Source of the DNA: Mycobacterium shinjukuense | GTDB taxonomy: Bacteria > Actinomycetota > Actinomycetes > Mycobacteriales > Mycobacteriaceae | Reading direction: 5' to 3' | NCBI RefSeq assembly: GCF_010730055.1 | Contig: NZ_AP022575.1 | Location: 3,968,001 to 4,032,000 of the forward strand | DNA: 64,000 bases | Shown: positions 42,262 through 53,890 of the stretch, piece after piece | Numbering within the stretch: position 1 is the first letter of the stretch | Layout of the letters: each line of letters begins with the position of its first letter | Position numbers and translations under genes: made by a program | Notes under the pieces: model-generated | What the model was told of the DNA's origin: nothing | The model's input: the letters and a program-made list of their open reading frames with translations, nothing else | Databases searched by the model: none

Positions 42262-43863
42262 ATGACATCGGAGTCGATCACCGGCGGAAAGGCGGTGGCG
42301 CAACCGTTCGGCGGGCAGCGGTCCGGTCAAGCGTCGAGCCCGCGCATCGCCGATCTGGTCGCGGCGGCCGCGACCCGGGCGCCGGAGGCCGCGGCGCTCG
42401 TCGTCACCCCCGATCGCACCCCGATCGGCTACCGCGACTTGGTCCGCCTGGTCGACGATCTGGCCGGGCAGCTGGCGCGGTCCGGCCTGCTGCCGGGTGA
42501 TCGAGTGGCCCTGCGGGCGGGGAGCAACGCCGAATTCGTCGTCGCCTTGTTGGCGGCGTCGCGAGCGGACCTGGTGGTGGTTCCGCTGGATCCCGCGCTG
42601 CCCGTGGGCGAGCAGCGCGCCCGCTGCGACGCCGTCGGGGCGCGGGCGGTGCTCGTCGACGGTGACGGACCCGGCGACACGGCAGAGACGGGGATGCGGT
42701 GGTGGCCGATCGCGGTGACCGTCGGCGGCGGCGCCCCGTCGGTGCGGATGCTCGCGGCCGCGCGGCCGCACCCGGCCACCTCGACGCCGCAGGGGCTGCG
42801 ACCCGACGACGCCATGATCATGTTCACCGGCGGGACCACCGGGCTGCCCAAGATGGTGCCCTGGACGCTCGCCAACATCGCCAGCTCGGTGCGCGCCATC
42901 ATCGCCGGATACCGGCTGGGCCCGCAAGACGCGACGGTGGCGGTGATGCCGCTCTACCACGGCCACGGGCTGGTGGCCGCGTTGCTGTCGAGCCTGGCAT
43001 CCGGCGGCACCGTGTTGCTGCCCGCCGGTGGACGGTTCTCGGCGCACACGTTCTGGGACGACATCGACGCGGTGCGGGCCACCTGGTACACCGCGGTGCC
43101 GACGATTCACCAGATTCTGTTGGAGCGCACGGCAACCGAGTCATCCGGCAGCAGGCGGGCCACCCTGCGTTTCATCCGCAGTTGCAGCGCGCCGCTGACC
43201 CCGCAGGCAGCGCTGGCGCTAGAAACCGAGTTCTCGGCGCCGGTGGTGTGCGCGTTCGGCATGACCGAGGCGACCCATCAGGTGACCAGCACAAGCCTCA
43301 CTCGCGACGAAAGGCCCGCGTTATCACCCGGACTCGTCGGCAGGTCCACCGGACCGCAGATCCGCATCGTCGGGCCGGACGGGCGGCCGCTGCCGGCCGG
43401 TGCGGTGGGTGAGATATGGCTGCGCGGCCCCACTGTGGTGCGTGGCTACCTGGGTGATCCGAAGATCACCGCCGCGAACTTCACCGACGGCTGGCTGCGC
43501 ACCGGCGATTTGGGCTCGCTGTCGCGGCACGGCGCCCTGACCATCCGCGGCCGGATCAAGGAGCTCATCAACCGTGGTGGTGAGAAGATCTCGCCGGAAC
43601 GCGTCGAGGGCGTGCTGGCCGGCCACCCCAACGTCATGGAAGCGGCCGTGTTCGCCGTCCCGGACCCGATGTACGGGGAGACGGTCGCGGCGGTGATCGT
43701 GCCGCGTGCGGCGGCCCCCACCGCCGAAGAGCTCACGGAGCATTGCCGGGAACGGTTGGCGGCCTTCGAGATTCCCGCCGAGTTCCAGGTGGCAAGCGCG
43801 TTGCCGCACACGGCCAAAGGTTCGCTTGACCGTCGCGCCGTGGCCGAACAGTTCGGCCGCTAG
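42262..43863 (+). CDS. fadD7: Acyl/oxalyl-CoA ligase FadD7
   Basis: The protein is 533 residues from ATG 42262, after AAAAGGAG. Adenylate-forming motifs are MIMFTGGTTGLPKMVPWTLA, FGMTEATHQV, GWLRTGDLG, INRGGEKISPERVE and AKGSLDRRAVAEQ (catalytic Lys). The order oxyS, oxcA, fadD7 matches Rv0117-Rv0119. Plant and yeast homologs of this ligase group use oxalate, so with oxcA it may degrade oxalate through oxalyl-CoA. This is inference from gene context and family. Confidence 0.88.
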   Translation: MTSESITGGKAVAQPFGGQRSGQASSPRIADLVAAAATRAPEAAALVVTPDRTPIGYRDLVRLVDDLAGQLARSGLLPGDRVALRAGSNAEFVVALLAASRADLVVVPLDPALPVGEQRARCDAVGARAVLVDGDGPGDTAETGMRWWPIAVTVGGGAPSVRMLAAARPHPATSTPQGLRPDDAMIMFTGGTTGLPKMVPWTLANIASSVRAIIAGYRLGPQDATVAVMPLYHGHGLVAALLSSLASGGTVLLPAGGRFSAHTFWDDIDAVRATWYTAVPTIHQILLERTATESSGSRRATLRFIRSCSAPLTPQAALALETEFSAPVVCAFGMTEATHQVTSTSLTRDERPALSPGLVGRSTGPQIRIVGPDGRPLPAGAVGEIWLRGPTVVRGYLGDPKITAANFTDGWLRTGDLGSLSRHGALTIRGRIKELINRGGEKISPERVEGVLAGHPNVMEAAVFAVPDPMYGETVAAVIVPRAAAPTAEELTEHCRERLAAFEIPAEFQVASALPHTAKGSLDRRAVAEQFGR

Positions 43864-43866
43864 TGG

Positions 43867-44403
43867 CTAGTCGTGGTTGTGGTCGTGGTTGTGGTCGTGG
43901 TGAACATGCGTGAAGCTTCCCCAAACGGCGCGCACGCCGGTCTCGCCGACGCGGTAGGTCTGCACCAGGGTGGCCGCGGCGGCGGCGATCACCACAATGA
44001 CGACCGCCGCGTGCCAGGCCGACCTCACCGGACGTCCGCGCGCCCGCCGCAGCTGGACGATGGCCAGCATGGTGACGGCCAACACCAGTGCCCCAACGAA
44101 ATAGGCCAACGTGTTGCCCAGCGAGCCGTGTCTATCGATGGCGGGCGACGCGCCGACCTCGCCCGCCAGCCAGGTACCCGAGCTGGCCGTCAACGGCGTC
44201 ACGATCAGCGTCAGCGCGGCCAGCGCCAGGGTCAGCCAGATCAGTCGCTGGCGCGCCGCCGGCCACAGCGCACACATGATGGCCAGGATCGCCGCCAGCG
44301 GACCCAGCACCACGACCAGATGGTTGATCAGGATGTGCACCGGAAGCCCGTCGAGTGTCCACCCGGGACCGCGGCCGCCGTGTTCGTGGATTTTCCACGT
44401 CAT
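43867..44403 (-). CDS. DUF2231-like membrane protein with His/Asp-rich tail
   Basis: The protein is 178 residues with four membrane spans (VHILINHLVVVLGPLAAILA, LIWLTLALAALTLIVTPLTA, GNTLAYFVGALVLAVTMLAI, AWHAAVVIVVIAAAAATLVQ). The conserved G-L-P-V-H and N-H at its start fit DUF2231. It ends in THVHHDHNHDHNHD, a likely metal-binding tail encoded by a short tandem repeat. It lies 13 bp after fusA2 on the same strand. The function is unknown; metal handling is inferred from the tail. Confidence 0.65.
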   Translation of the reverse strand: MTWKIHEHGGRGPGWTLDGLPVHILINHLVVVLGPLAAILAIMCALWPAARQRLIWLTLALAALTLIVTPLTASSGTWLAGEVGASPAIDRHGSLGNTLAYFVGALVLAVTMLAIVQLRRARGRPVRSAWHAAVVIVVIAAAAATLVQTYRVGETGVRAVWGSFTHVHHDHNHDHNHD

Positions 44404-44415
44404 TTCAAGGCCACT

Positions 44416-46563
44416 TCAGGCCGAAGCCTGCACCCGGGCCGCGGCAGCTTCGGGCATGGGCTCGTAGCGGACGAAGCTGCGGGTGAACGAGGCGGCCCCA
44501 TGCGCCAGCGAGCGCAAGTCATTCGCGTATCGGGTCAGCTCGACCTGAGGCACCTCGGCCTTGACCACCGTGCGTTCGTGGCCCGCGGTTTCGGTGCCGA
44601 GCACTCGGCCGCGCCGACCGGACAGGTCGCCCATCACCGCGCCGACGAAATCGTCGGGCACTAGCACCGAGATTTCGTCGATCGGCTCCAGCAGGATCAC
44701 CCTGGTCGCCGCCGCCGCCTCCCGTAACGCCAGTGCACCGGCCATCTGGAACGCGAAATCCGACGAGTCGACGCTGTGGGCCTTGCCGTCGAGCAGCGTG
44801 ACCCGCAGGTCGACCACCGGGTAACCGGCGAGCACCCCCTTTTCCATTTGCGCCCGGATGCCCTTCTCCACGCTGGGGATGAATTGCCGCGGCACCGCCC
44901 CGCCGACCACCTTGTCGAGGAATTCGAACCCGGAGCCTTCCGGCAGCGGTTCCACTTCGATGTCGCAGACGCCGTACTGGCCGTGTCCGCCGGACTGTTT
45001 GACGTGCCGCCCATGGCCTTTGGCCTTGCCGGCGAAGGTCTCCCGCAGCGGTACCCGCAGCTCGACGGTGTCCACGCTGATGCCGTACCGGTTGGCCAGC
45101 GCGTCGAGCACCACCCCGGCGTGGGCCTCGCCCATGCACCACAGCACGATCTGATGTGTCTCCTGGTTCTGCTCGATCCGCAGGGTCGGGTCTTCGGCGG
45201 CCAGCCGGCCCAAGCCGACCGACAGCTTGTCTTCGTCGGTCTTGGCGTGCGCCTGCACCGCGATCGGCAGCAGCGGTTCGGGCATCGTCCACGGCTTGAG
45301 CACCAAGGGCTCGGATTTGTCCGAGAGCGTGTCACCGGTTTCGGCGCGACTGAGCCGGCCGATCGCGCAGATGTCGCCCGCCACCACGGCGGGTGCGGGG
45401 CGCTGTTGCTTGCCGAGCGGGAAGGAGAGCACCCCGATGCGCTCGTCCTCGTCGTGGTCGGGGTGGGTGTTCTTGCTCCCGTTGGCCCCGCCGAAAAAGG
45501 AGGAGAAATGGCCGGACACATGGACCGTCATGTCCGGCCTGATGGTTCCGGAAAACACCCGGACCAGGCTGATCCTACCGACGTAGGGGTCGGAGGTGGT
45601 CTTGACCACCTCGGCAAGCAACGGCCCGTCCACGTCGCAGGCCAGCGTGGCGTGTGCGGCGCCTTGTGGGGTAAAGACCTCCGGCAGCGGATGTTCCCGC
45701 GGTGACGGGAATCCGCGGGTTGCGACCTCCAACAGTTCCAGCGTGCCGACACCGGTGCCGGCGCATACCGGGATCACCGGGAAGAACGAGCCCCGGGCGA
45801 CGGCTTTCTCCAGATCCTGGATCAGCACCGACTCGTCGATCGCTTCCCCGCCGAGGTAGCGGTCCATCAACGACTCGTCCTCGGACTCCTCGATGATCCC
45901 TTCGATGAGGGAGCCGCGTGCCTCCTCGATCCGATCGGCCTCGGCTGGATCCGGCGGGCGCGTGGTCCGGTTGCCGCCGGAATAGCTGTAGTGGGTTTGC
46001 GACAGCAGTCCAGTCAGGCCGTCATCGGTCGGCAGGTAGAGCGGTAACACCTTGTCACCGAATGCGTTTTGGGCAGCTGTGAGCGCTTCGGGATAGTTTG
46101 CCCGGGCATGGTCGAGCTTGGTGATCACCACCGCGCGTGGCATGCCGACCTGGCTGCATTCCTGCCAGAGGGACTTTGTCGGCTCGTCGACGCCCTCGTT
46201 GGCCGCGATGACGAACAGCGCGCAGTCGGCAGCACGCAACCCGGCCCGCAGTTCGCCGACGAAGTCGGCGTACCCGGGTGTGTCGACGAGGTTGACCTTG
46301 ATGCCGTCGTGCGCCAGGGAAGCCACCGCCAGGCCGACCGAGCGTTGCTGGCGGATTTCGGCGTCGTCGAAGTCGCAGACCGTGCTGCCGTCGGCGATGG
46401 AACCCGGTCGAGACAGCACGCCGGCCGCGACCAGGAGGGCCTCGACGAGGGTGGTCTTGCCGCCGCCCGACGGTCCCACGAGAACCACATTGCGAATGGC
46501 ATCTGGACCGTCAGCGGTGGGAGCCGCCCCAGCGGCCTGGGCAGCATTCACTCTGTCGGCCAT
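44416..46563 (-). CDS. fusA2: Elongation factor G-like protein FusA2
   Basis: The protein is 715 residues from ATG 46563, after GGAGGT. GTPase motifs are VLVGPSGGGKTTLVEALLVA (G1), NLVDTPGYADFVGELRAGLR (G3) and ITKLDHARANYPE (G4). Domains II-V of EF-G follow. It is the second EF-G-type protein of mycobacteria (Rv0120c), distinct from the canonical FusA in the str operon. The usual A/G-H-x-D-x-G-K-T P-loop is replaced by GPSGGGKT. Its role is not established; ribosome recycling or stress functions are possible. Confidence 0.9.
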   Translation of the reverse strand: MADRVNAAQAAGAAPTADGPDAIRNVVLVGPSGGGKTTLVEALLVAAGVLSRPGSIADGSTVCDFDDAEIRQQRSVGLAVASLAHDGIKVNLVDTPGYADFVGELRAGLRAADCALFVIAANEGVDEPTKSLWQECSQVGMPRAVVITKLDHARANYPEALTAAQNAFGDKVLPLYLPTDDGLTGLLSQTHYSYSGGNRTTRPPDPAEADRIEEARGSLIEGIIEESEDESLMDRYLGGEAIDESVLIQDLEKAVARGSFFPVIPVCAGTGVGTLELLEVATRGFPSPREHPLPEVFTPQGAAHATLACDVDGPLLAEVVKTTSDPYVGRISLVRVFSGTIRPDMTVHVSGHFSSFFGGANGSKNTHPDHDEDERIGVLSFPLGKQQRPAPAVVAGDICAIGRLSRAETGDTLSDKSEPLVLKPWTMPEPLLPIAVQAHAKTDEDKLSVGLGRLAAEDPTLRIEQNQETHQIVLWCMGEAHAGVVLDALANRYGISVDTVELRVPLRETFAGKAKGHGRHVKQSGGHGQYGVCDIEVEPLPEGSGFEFLDKVVGGAVPRQFIPSVEKGIRAQMEKGVLAGYPVVDLRVTLLDGKAHSVDSSDFAFQMAGALALREAAAATRVILLEPIDEISVLVPDDFVGAVMGDLSGRRGRVLGTETAGHERTVVKAEVPQVELTRYANDLRSLAHGAASFTRSFVRYEPMPEAAAARVQASA

Positions 46564-46753
46564 GACTTACCTCCAGTTCTCCCAGGGTGCCCGCCCAGTG
46601 ACGTCGGCGGTGTGTTCCAGCCCACAGGACGCATTAGCAACTTTTCCCCCAACGGCCGCCCAGCACAAGGCCCGGCCGACGCGTCGCCGGTTTGGCAGCC
46701 AGGCCCGGCCGCTTCGGCGGGGCGAATCGGATCGGTGTGGCTTTCAGGTGCGG

Positions 46754-47161
46754 TCAAGCGTGCCAGCTTGACCAGCGCCGCACGGCGACGGCGATGACCG
46801 GGCCGTTCAACGGAACCGATTGGTACTGAGCGTATTTGGTGCGCAGCAGCCGGTATCCGGTGTGCATCGCCGCGTCGTCGCGATGAATGGTCGCGACACC
46901 GTCGGCGCGGACCCACCACAACGTCGTCCAATCATCGGCGTAGTGATCGACGAGCACGCTGGCCTGGGGATTGTGCTCGATGTTGCTGAGCCGTCGCAGC
47001 CGCTGGGTGGTTTTCGGCTTGGCGTCCACCGCGGTGTAGACGACGTCCTGGTCGACCGCGAATACCACCGGCACCAGGTGCGGTGTGCCGCCCGGTGTGA
47101 CGGTGGCCAATCGGGCGACCGGGGCCTGCGCAAAGCTGGCCTTCGGGTGGAATTCCGCCAC
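46754..47161 (-). CDS. PPOX-class F420-dependent oxidoreductase (Rv0121c ortholog)
   Basis: The protein is 135 residues. VARLATVTPGGTPHLVPVVF and PQASVLVDHYADDWTTLWWV are the split-barrel motifs of small F420-binding pyridoxamine-oxidase-like enzymes, and VRADGVATI lies between them and the C-terminus. It is divergent from pepA. The electron acceptor is unknown. Confidence 0.8.
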   Translation of the reverse strand: MAEFHPKASFAQAPVARLATVTPGGTPHLVPVVFAVDQDVVYTAVDAKPKTTQRLRRLSNIEHNPQASVLVDHYADDWTTLWWVRADGVATIHRDDAAMHTGYRLLRTKYAQYQSVPLNGPVIAVAVRRWSSWHA

Positions 47162-47319
47162 GGCGCCAGCCTAGAGCGGCGGCGGGCGGTGCCATCGGGC
47201 CGGGCTGTGCGGGGTCCGTGACAGCTATCGTGGATTACGGTGATATAGACAAAGTCGTGCCGCCCGGACCCTGAGGCTGGGACAATGCGGAGTCTTATCC
47301 GAATGCAGGAGGTTACGGG

Positions 47320-48372
47320 ATGAGCAAATCGCGCCACCGTTTAGCCAGGTGGTCATGGTTGGTCGCGGTGTTGGCTGTTGTGTTCGGTTTGGGCGTGGCG
47401 ACGGCGCCGGTGCCCGGGCACGCGGCGCCGCTGAAGGATTTCCCCTCGCTGCCGCTCGACCCGTCGGCGGCGGTCGCCCAGGTGGGCCCGCAGGTGGTCA
47501 ACATCAACACCAAGCTGGGCTACAACAACGCGGTGGGGGCCGGGACCGGCATCGTCATCGATCCCAACGGTGTCGTGCTGACCAACAACCACGTGATCTC
47601 CGGTGCCACCGATATCAGCGCGTACAGCGTCGGTGACGGCCGCACCTACGGTGTCGACGTGGTCGGTTATGACCGCACCCAAGATGTCGCGGTATTGCAG
47701 CTTCGAGGCGCCACTGGCCTGCCCACCGCCACCATCGGTGGCGGGGTCGCCGTCGGCGAGCCGATCGTGGCGTTGGGCAACACCGGTGGCCAGGGCGGCA
47801 CGCCGCGTGCGGTGCCCGGCCGGGTGATCGCGCTGGGCCAGACCGTGCAGGCTTCCGACGCCTTGACCGGCGTCGAAGAGACGCTGAACGGGTTGATTCA
47901 GTTCGACGCCGCGATCGCCCCGGGCGACTCGGGCGGGCCCATCGTCAACGGCCTGGGACAGGTCGTCGGCATGAACACGGCCGCTTCGGAAAACTTCCAG
48001 CTGTCCCACGGCCAGGGCTTTGCCATTCCGATCGGTCAGGCGATGGCGGTCGCCGGGCAGATCCGCTCCGGCGCCGGGTCGCCCACCGTGCACATCGGGC
48101 CCACGGCCTTCCTCGGCCTAGGTGTCGTGGACAACAACGGCAACGGCGCCCGGGTGCAGCGCGTGGTGGGCAGCGCTCCCGCCGCGTCGATCGGGATCGC
48201 CACCGGCGATGTGATCACCGCGGTCGACGGTGCACCCATCAACTCGGCGACCGCGATGTCGGATGCGCTCAACGGCCATCACCCCGGGGACGTGATCTCG
48301 ATTAGCTGGACGTCCAAATCCGGGGTTGCGCGCACCGAGAACGTGACCTTGGCCGAGGGGCCGCCGGCCTGA
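47320..48372 (+). CDS. pepA: Secreted HtrA-like serine protease PepA (32-kDa antigen type)
   Basis: The protein is 350 residues from ATG 47320, after GCAGGAGG. A Sec signal peptide ends near PVPGHAAPLK (A-x-A cleavage). The catalytic triad is His in TNNHVISGATD, Asp in DRTQDVAVLQL and Ser in IAPGDSGGPIVNG. A C-terminal PDZ domain follows (GDVITAVDGAPINS). M. tuberculosis has PE_PGRS2 and other genes between Rv0121c and pepA; here the two are adjacent. Confidence 0.93.
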   Translation: MSKSRHRLARWSWLVAVLAVVFGLGVATAPVPGHAAPLKDFPSLPLDPSAAVAQVGPQVVNINTKLGYNNAVGAGTGIVIDPNGVVLTNNHVISGATDISAYSVGDGRTYGVDVVGYDRTQDVAVLQLRGATGLPTATIGGGVAVGEPIVALGNTGGQGGTPRAVPGRVIALGQTVQASDALTGVEETLNGLIQFDAAIAPGDSGGPIVNGLGQVVGMNTAASENFQLSHGQGFAIPIGQAMAVAGQIRSGAGSPTVHIGPTAFLGLGVVDNNGNGARVQRVVGSAPAASIGIATGDVITAVDGAPINSATAMSDALNGHHPGDVISISWTSKSGVARTENVTLAEGPPA

Positions 48373-48478
48373 TCACCGCGTGAGCACTCCCCGCTGGCAG
48401 GCCAATTCGTTTGGTGTGGACCGTGATTGGGCCGTGACTCGCGGGCTCGAGTCGGGTATCCCTGGCATCGTGGAACCG

Positions 48479-50280
<1,802 letters not shown>

Positions 50281-50284
<4 letters not shown>

Positions 50285-51654
50285 CCCACTCGGCCGCGCT
50301 GCCCGCCAAGCTGCCATGGTCGGATTGGCTTCCGCAGCAGCGTTGGTATGCGGGACGCGGCCGCGAACCGTCCGCGGCCGAGCCCGCGGTGGTGGTGCCG
50401 TTGCGGGACGGACTTGACCTGGCACTGGTCGACGTTGTCTACGCCGACGGCTTCACGGAGCGTTACCAGGTGCTCGTCGGGTGGGACGCCGAGCCGGTCT
50501 CGGGGTACGGCGCGCTGGCCACCATCGGTGTTGCGGACGGCCGCACGGCTTGCGACGCGCTCTATGACGCCACGGCACCCCAATTTCTGCTGTCGCTGAT
50601 CGCCAGGTCGGCCGGACGCGGCTCGGCGGGCGCCGAAGTCACCTTCGCCCGGGAGCCCGACGTCGAACTGCCCGTGGAGGCGTATCCACGAGTTTGCGAC
50701 GCCGAGCAGACCAACACCAGCGTGATCTTCGATCGCGGGGTCATTCTCAAGGTGTTCCGCCGGCTGCGCGCGGGCATCCATCCCGATATCGAGCTCAACC
50801 GAGTGCTCGGGCGCGCCGGCAACCCGCATGTGGCGCGGCTGCTGGGCACCTACGAGATCGCGTGGCCCGGTGGGGGGCCGGATGACTCCCCGGGCGCGGC
50901 GTGCCCGCTGGGGATGGCGACCACGTATGCGGCCAATGCCGCCGAAGGCTGGGCGATGGCCACCACCAGCGTGCGTGACCTGTTCGCCGAGGGCGACTTG
51001 TACGCGCACGAGGTCGGCGGCGATTTCGCCGGTGAGTCGTATCGGCTCGGCGAAGCCGTCGCCTCCGTGCACGCCACGCTGGCCGACAGCCTCGGCACCG
51101 CGCAGGCGACGTTCCCGGTGGACAAGGCGCTGCGGCGACTGTCGTCAGCCGTGGCGGCCGTGCCGGACCTGGGCGGCTACGCGGCGACGATTGCCGAGCG
51201 ATTCGCCAAGCTCACCGACGAGCCGATCACCGTTCAGCGGGTCCACGGGGATCTGCACCTGGGCCAGGTGCTACGCACGCCGGAGACCTGGCTGCTGATC
51301 GACTTCGAAGGTGAGCCGGGACAGCCCCTCAGTGAGCGGCGGGCGCCGGATTCGCCGTTGCGTGACGTGGCCGGCGTGTTGCGCTCCTTCGAATACGCCG
51401 CCTATGGGCCGCTGGTGGACCAGGGCGGCGACAAGCAGTTGGCCGCGCGCGCCCGGGAATGGGTGCAGCGCAACCGCACCGCGTTCTGCGACGGATATGC
51501 GGCCGCATCCGGGACCGACCCGCGGGAGTCGGCGCTGCTGCTGACCGCCTACGAACTCGACAAGGCGGTCTACGAGACGGGCTATGAGGCGCGGCATCGG
51601 CCAGGATGGTTGCCGATTCCCCTCCGTTCGATTGCTCGCTGGACCACTGATTAA
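50281..51654 (+). CDS. mak: Maltokinase Mak (Pep2)
   Basis: The protein is 457 residues. The phosphotransferase motifs are VQRVHGDLHLGQVL (catalytic Asp) and LLIDFEGEPGQPLSERR (metal Asp). The N-terminal cap DWLPQQRWYAGRGRE is typical. ATP-dependent phosphorylation of maltose gives maltose-1-phosphate, the GlgE substrate. Translation is coupled to treS by ATGA. Confidence 0.95.
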
Positions 51655-52115
51655 CGCGGGTCACCGGGGCGGCGGTGCGCTGCGGCTGCGCCTGGCCGGG
51701 GCCCACTGAGCAACTCTGTCACATTCGTCACTTGAGTCTCTGTTTTGGTGAGCATGCGAAGTGCCCGCCTTGTAGCGACAGCCAACACAATCGATGAGGA
51801 GCGTCTCGGTCGCGTCTACGTCTCGGTCGCCGCACACCCTCTGGAAGCCCGGGTGTCGCGCTGAGGCGCGCACAATGAGCATCCTGTCCCGCAGCGGCCA
51901 ATGTTGCCGATGTGACAACACGCTACGGTGGCCCGCATGGCGCCCGATAGGGCTGTTTTTGACCAGCTCAGGCGACATCCCAGAGATTCTGGAACCTCAA
52001 GTCCGGCAACCAGCTACTGGTTACCCTAGCCTTCGCGGACGGCCAATGAAGCATCGGCGGCAGCGCTGGCCGTTACGCTGCCGCCGATGCTGGCCGGGCT
52101 TTCGAGCGGTGGCTC
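51655..52115. other. Intergenic region between mak and fbpC, no gene seen
   Basis: No credible coding frame is present. M. tuberculosis has a membrane protein gene (Rv0128) here; I find no trace of it. The short open frames have biased, low-complexity products. Confidence 0.5.
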
Positions 52116-53129
52116 CTATGCGGCGCCGCCGGCTCCGCCGGCACCGCCGTTGAGCACCTGCTGGATGTCGGACTTCATGGCAACCAATTGCTGGTTCCAA
52201 TACGGCCATGAGTGGGTGCCGTTCGACGGGAAGTCGAACACCCCGTTGCGCCCGCCCGAGGCGGCGTAGGTGTCCCGGAACGTCTGGTTGGTACGCAAGG
52301 TGAGCCCTTCCAGGAACTTCGCCGGCATGTTGTCGCCGCCCAGGTCGCTGGGTGTGCCGTTACCGCAGTAGACCCAGATCCGGGTGTTGTTGGCGACCAG
52401 CCGCGGAATCTGGACCATCGGGTCGTTGCGCTTCCACGCCGGGTCGGTGGACGGCCCCCACATGCTGTTGGCGTTGTACCCGCCCGAGTCGTTCATCGCC
52501 AGGCCGATCAAGGTCGGCCACCAGCCCTCGGATGGGTTGAGGAAGCCCGACAATGACGCCGCGTACGGGAACTGCTGCGGGTAGTACGCGGCCAGGATCA
52601 ACGCGGAACCACCCGACATCGAAAGGCCCACTGCCGCATTGCCGGTCGGCGAAATGCCCTTGTTGGCTTGCAGCCAGGCGGGCATCTCTCTGGTCAGGAA
52701 TGTCTCCCACTTGTAGGTGTAGCTTTGGCCGTTGCTCTGCGACGGCTGGTACCAGTCGGTGTAGAAGCTGGACTGGCCGCCGACCGGCATGATCACCGAG
52801 AGGCCGGACTGGTAGTACTCCTCGAATGCCGGGGTGTTGATGTCCCAGCCGTTGTAATCGTCCTGCGCGCGCAGGCCGTCGAGCAGGTAGACCGCATGCG
52901 GTCCGCCGCCCTGAAACTGGACTTTGATGCTGCGGCCCATCGACGGGGACGGCACCTGCAAGTACTCCACCGGAAGACCGGGCCTGGAGAACGCCGCGGC
53001 GGTCGCCGAGCCGCCGACGGCGCAGACGAGACCGGACAACAGGGCAGCCCCTGCGGCCGCGATAGCCAGCCGGCGCGACATGGCCGCCGCCGCGCCACGC
53101 AACCTGCGCACCTCTTCGAAGAACGACAT
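52116..53129 (-). CDS. fbpC: Mycolyltransferase antigen 85C
   Basis: The protein is 337 residues from ATG 53129, after GGGAG. The signal peptide ends before FSRPGLPVEYLQVPSPSMGR, the mature antigen 85 N-terminus. GLSMSGGSALILAAYYPQQF holds the catalytic Ser, and NGTHSWPYWNQQL the His. It transfers mycolic acid between trehalose monomycolates and to arabinogalactan. The C-terminal tail is Gly/Ala-rich (NGGAGGAGGAA), unlike some relatives. Confidence 0.95.
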   Translation of the reverse strand: MSFFEEVRRLRGAAAAMSRRLAIAAAGAALLSGLVCAVGGSATAAAFSRPGLPVEYLQVPSPSMGRSIKVQFQGGGPHAVYLLDGLRAQDDYNGWDINTPAFEEYYQSGLSVIMPVGGQSSFYTDWYQPSQSNGQSYTYKWETFLTREMPAWLQANKGISPTGNAAVGLSMSGGSALILAAYYPQQFPYAASLSGFLNPSEGWWPTLIGLAMNDSGGYNANSMWGPSTDPAWKRNDPMVQIPRLVANNTRIWVYCGNGTPSDLGGDNMPAKFLEGLTLRTNQTFRDTYAASGGRNGVFDFPSNGTHSWPYWNQQLVAMKSDIQQVLNGGAGGAGGAA

Positions 53130-53185
53130 TGCTCCCTACCCATCCCAACTTTCATCTGCCGCATGACGCGGTCGATTCTGTATCG

Positions 53186-53217
53186 GTTGAATCTTTCGGG
53201 GTTGAATCCTTCAGGGG
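53186..53217. repeat. Short tandem repeat between fbpC and htdZ
   Basis: GTTGAATCTTTCGGG is followed directly by GTTGAATCCTTCAGG, giving two 15-bp units with two differences. They lie about 57 bp upstream of fbpC on its promoter side. The remaining divergent spacer (53130-53431) shows no gene. Confidence 0.4.
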
Positions 53218-53431
53218 AGAGTGAAGCACAGGGAGACAGCGGAATTCGGTTGTCGCGGCCGCGGCGCTAGGTCGCGGTTGGCTAACGATTGAGCGTCGAC
53301 CCGGAATCGTCACATTCTGGCCACTGTTGGCTGGTCCGACTTGGTGGAGGATGGCGCTGGTCGACATGGGTGTCGGCAATCAACAGCAGCCGCATGGGTT
53401 CTATGCTTACCCGCGAGCAGAGGAGACCGCC

Positions 53432-53887
53432 ATACGCACCTTCGAGTCCGTTGCCGACCTGGCCGCCGCCGTCGGCGAGGCGATCGGGCAGAGCGACTGG
53501 GTGACGATCCGCCAAGACGAGGTCAACCTATTTGCCGACGCGACGGGCGATCACCAATGGATCCACGTCGACCCGCAACGGGCGGCTTCGGGTCCCTTCG
53601 GCACGACGATCGCCCATGGGTTCATGACCCTGGCGTTGCTCCCGCGGCTGCAACAGCAGATCTACACCGTCAAGGGCATCAAGCTCGCAATCAACTACGG
53701 CCTCAACAAAGTCCGCTTCCCGGCGCCCGTGCCGGTCGGTTCTCGGGTGCGTGCGACCAGCTCGCTGGTCGGGGTCGAGGACCTCGGCGACGGTGCCGTA
53801 CAGGCGACCGTGTCGACCACCGTGGAGGTGGAGGGATCGGCCAAACCGGCGTGTGTGGCTGAGAGCATCGTGCGCTACATCTCGTAG
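53432..53887 (+). CDS. htdZ: R-specific enoyl/3-hydroxyacyl dehydratase HtdZ, apparent ATA start
   Basis: The homologous protein (Rv0130, 151 residues) starts M-R-T-F-E-S-V-A-D-L-A. Here the corresponding codon is ATA at 53432 (I-R-T-F-E-S-V-A-D-L-A), with AGGAG (53421-53425) six bases upstream, exactly where an initiation site is expected. In-frame ATG codons at 53351 and 53366 exist but have no properly spaced Shine-Dalgarno and would add residues unlike the family. The hot-dog hydratase motif FADATGDHQWIHVDPQRAAS has the catalytic Asp and His. Either AUA is used at low efficiency, an upstream ATG is used, or the base is a sequencing error. Confidence 0.85.
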   Translation: MRTFESVADLAAAVGEAIGQSDWVTIRQDEVNLFADATGDHQWIHVDPQRAASGPFGTTIAHGFMTLALLPRLQQQIYTVKGIKLAINYGLNKVRFPAPVPVGSRVRATSSLVGVEDLGDGAVQATVSTTVEVEGSAKPACVAESIVRYIS

Positions 53888-53890
53888 TAG

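Noticed and set aside
51661..51978. 105-codon minus-strand frame between mak and fbpC
   Set aside because: No start signal, biased composition and no recognisable motif; it looks like chance in GC-rich DNA.
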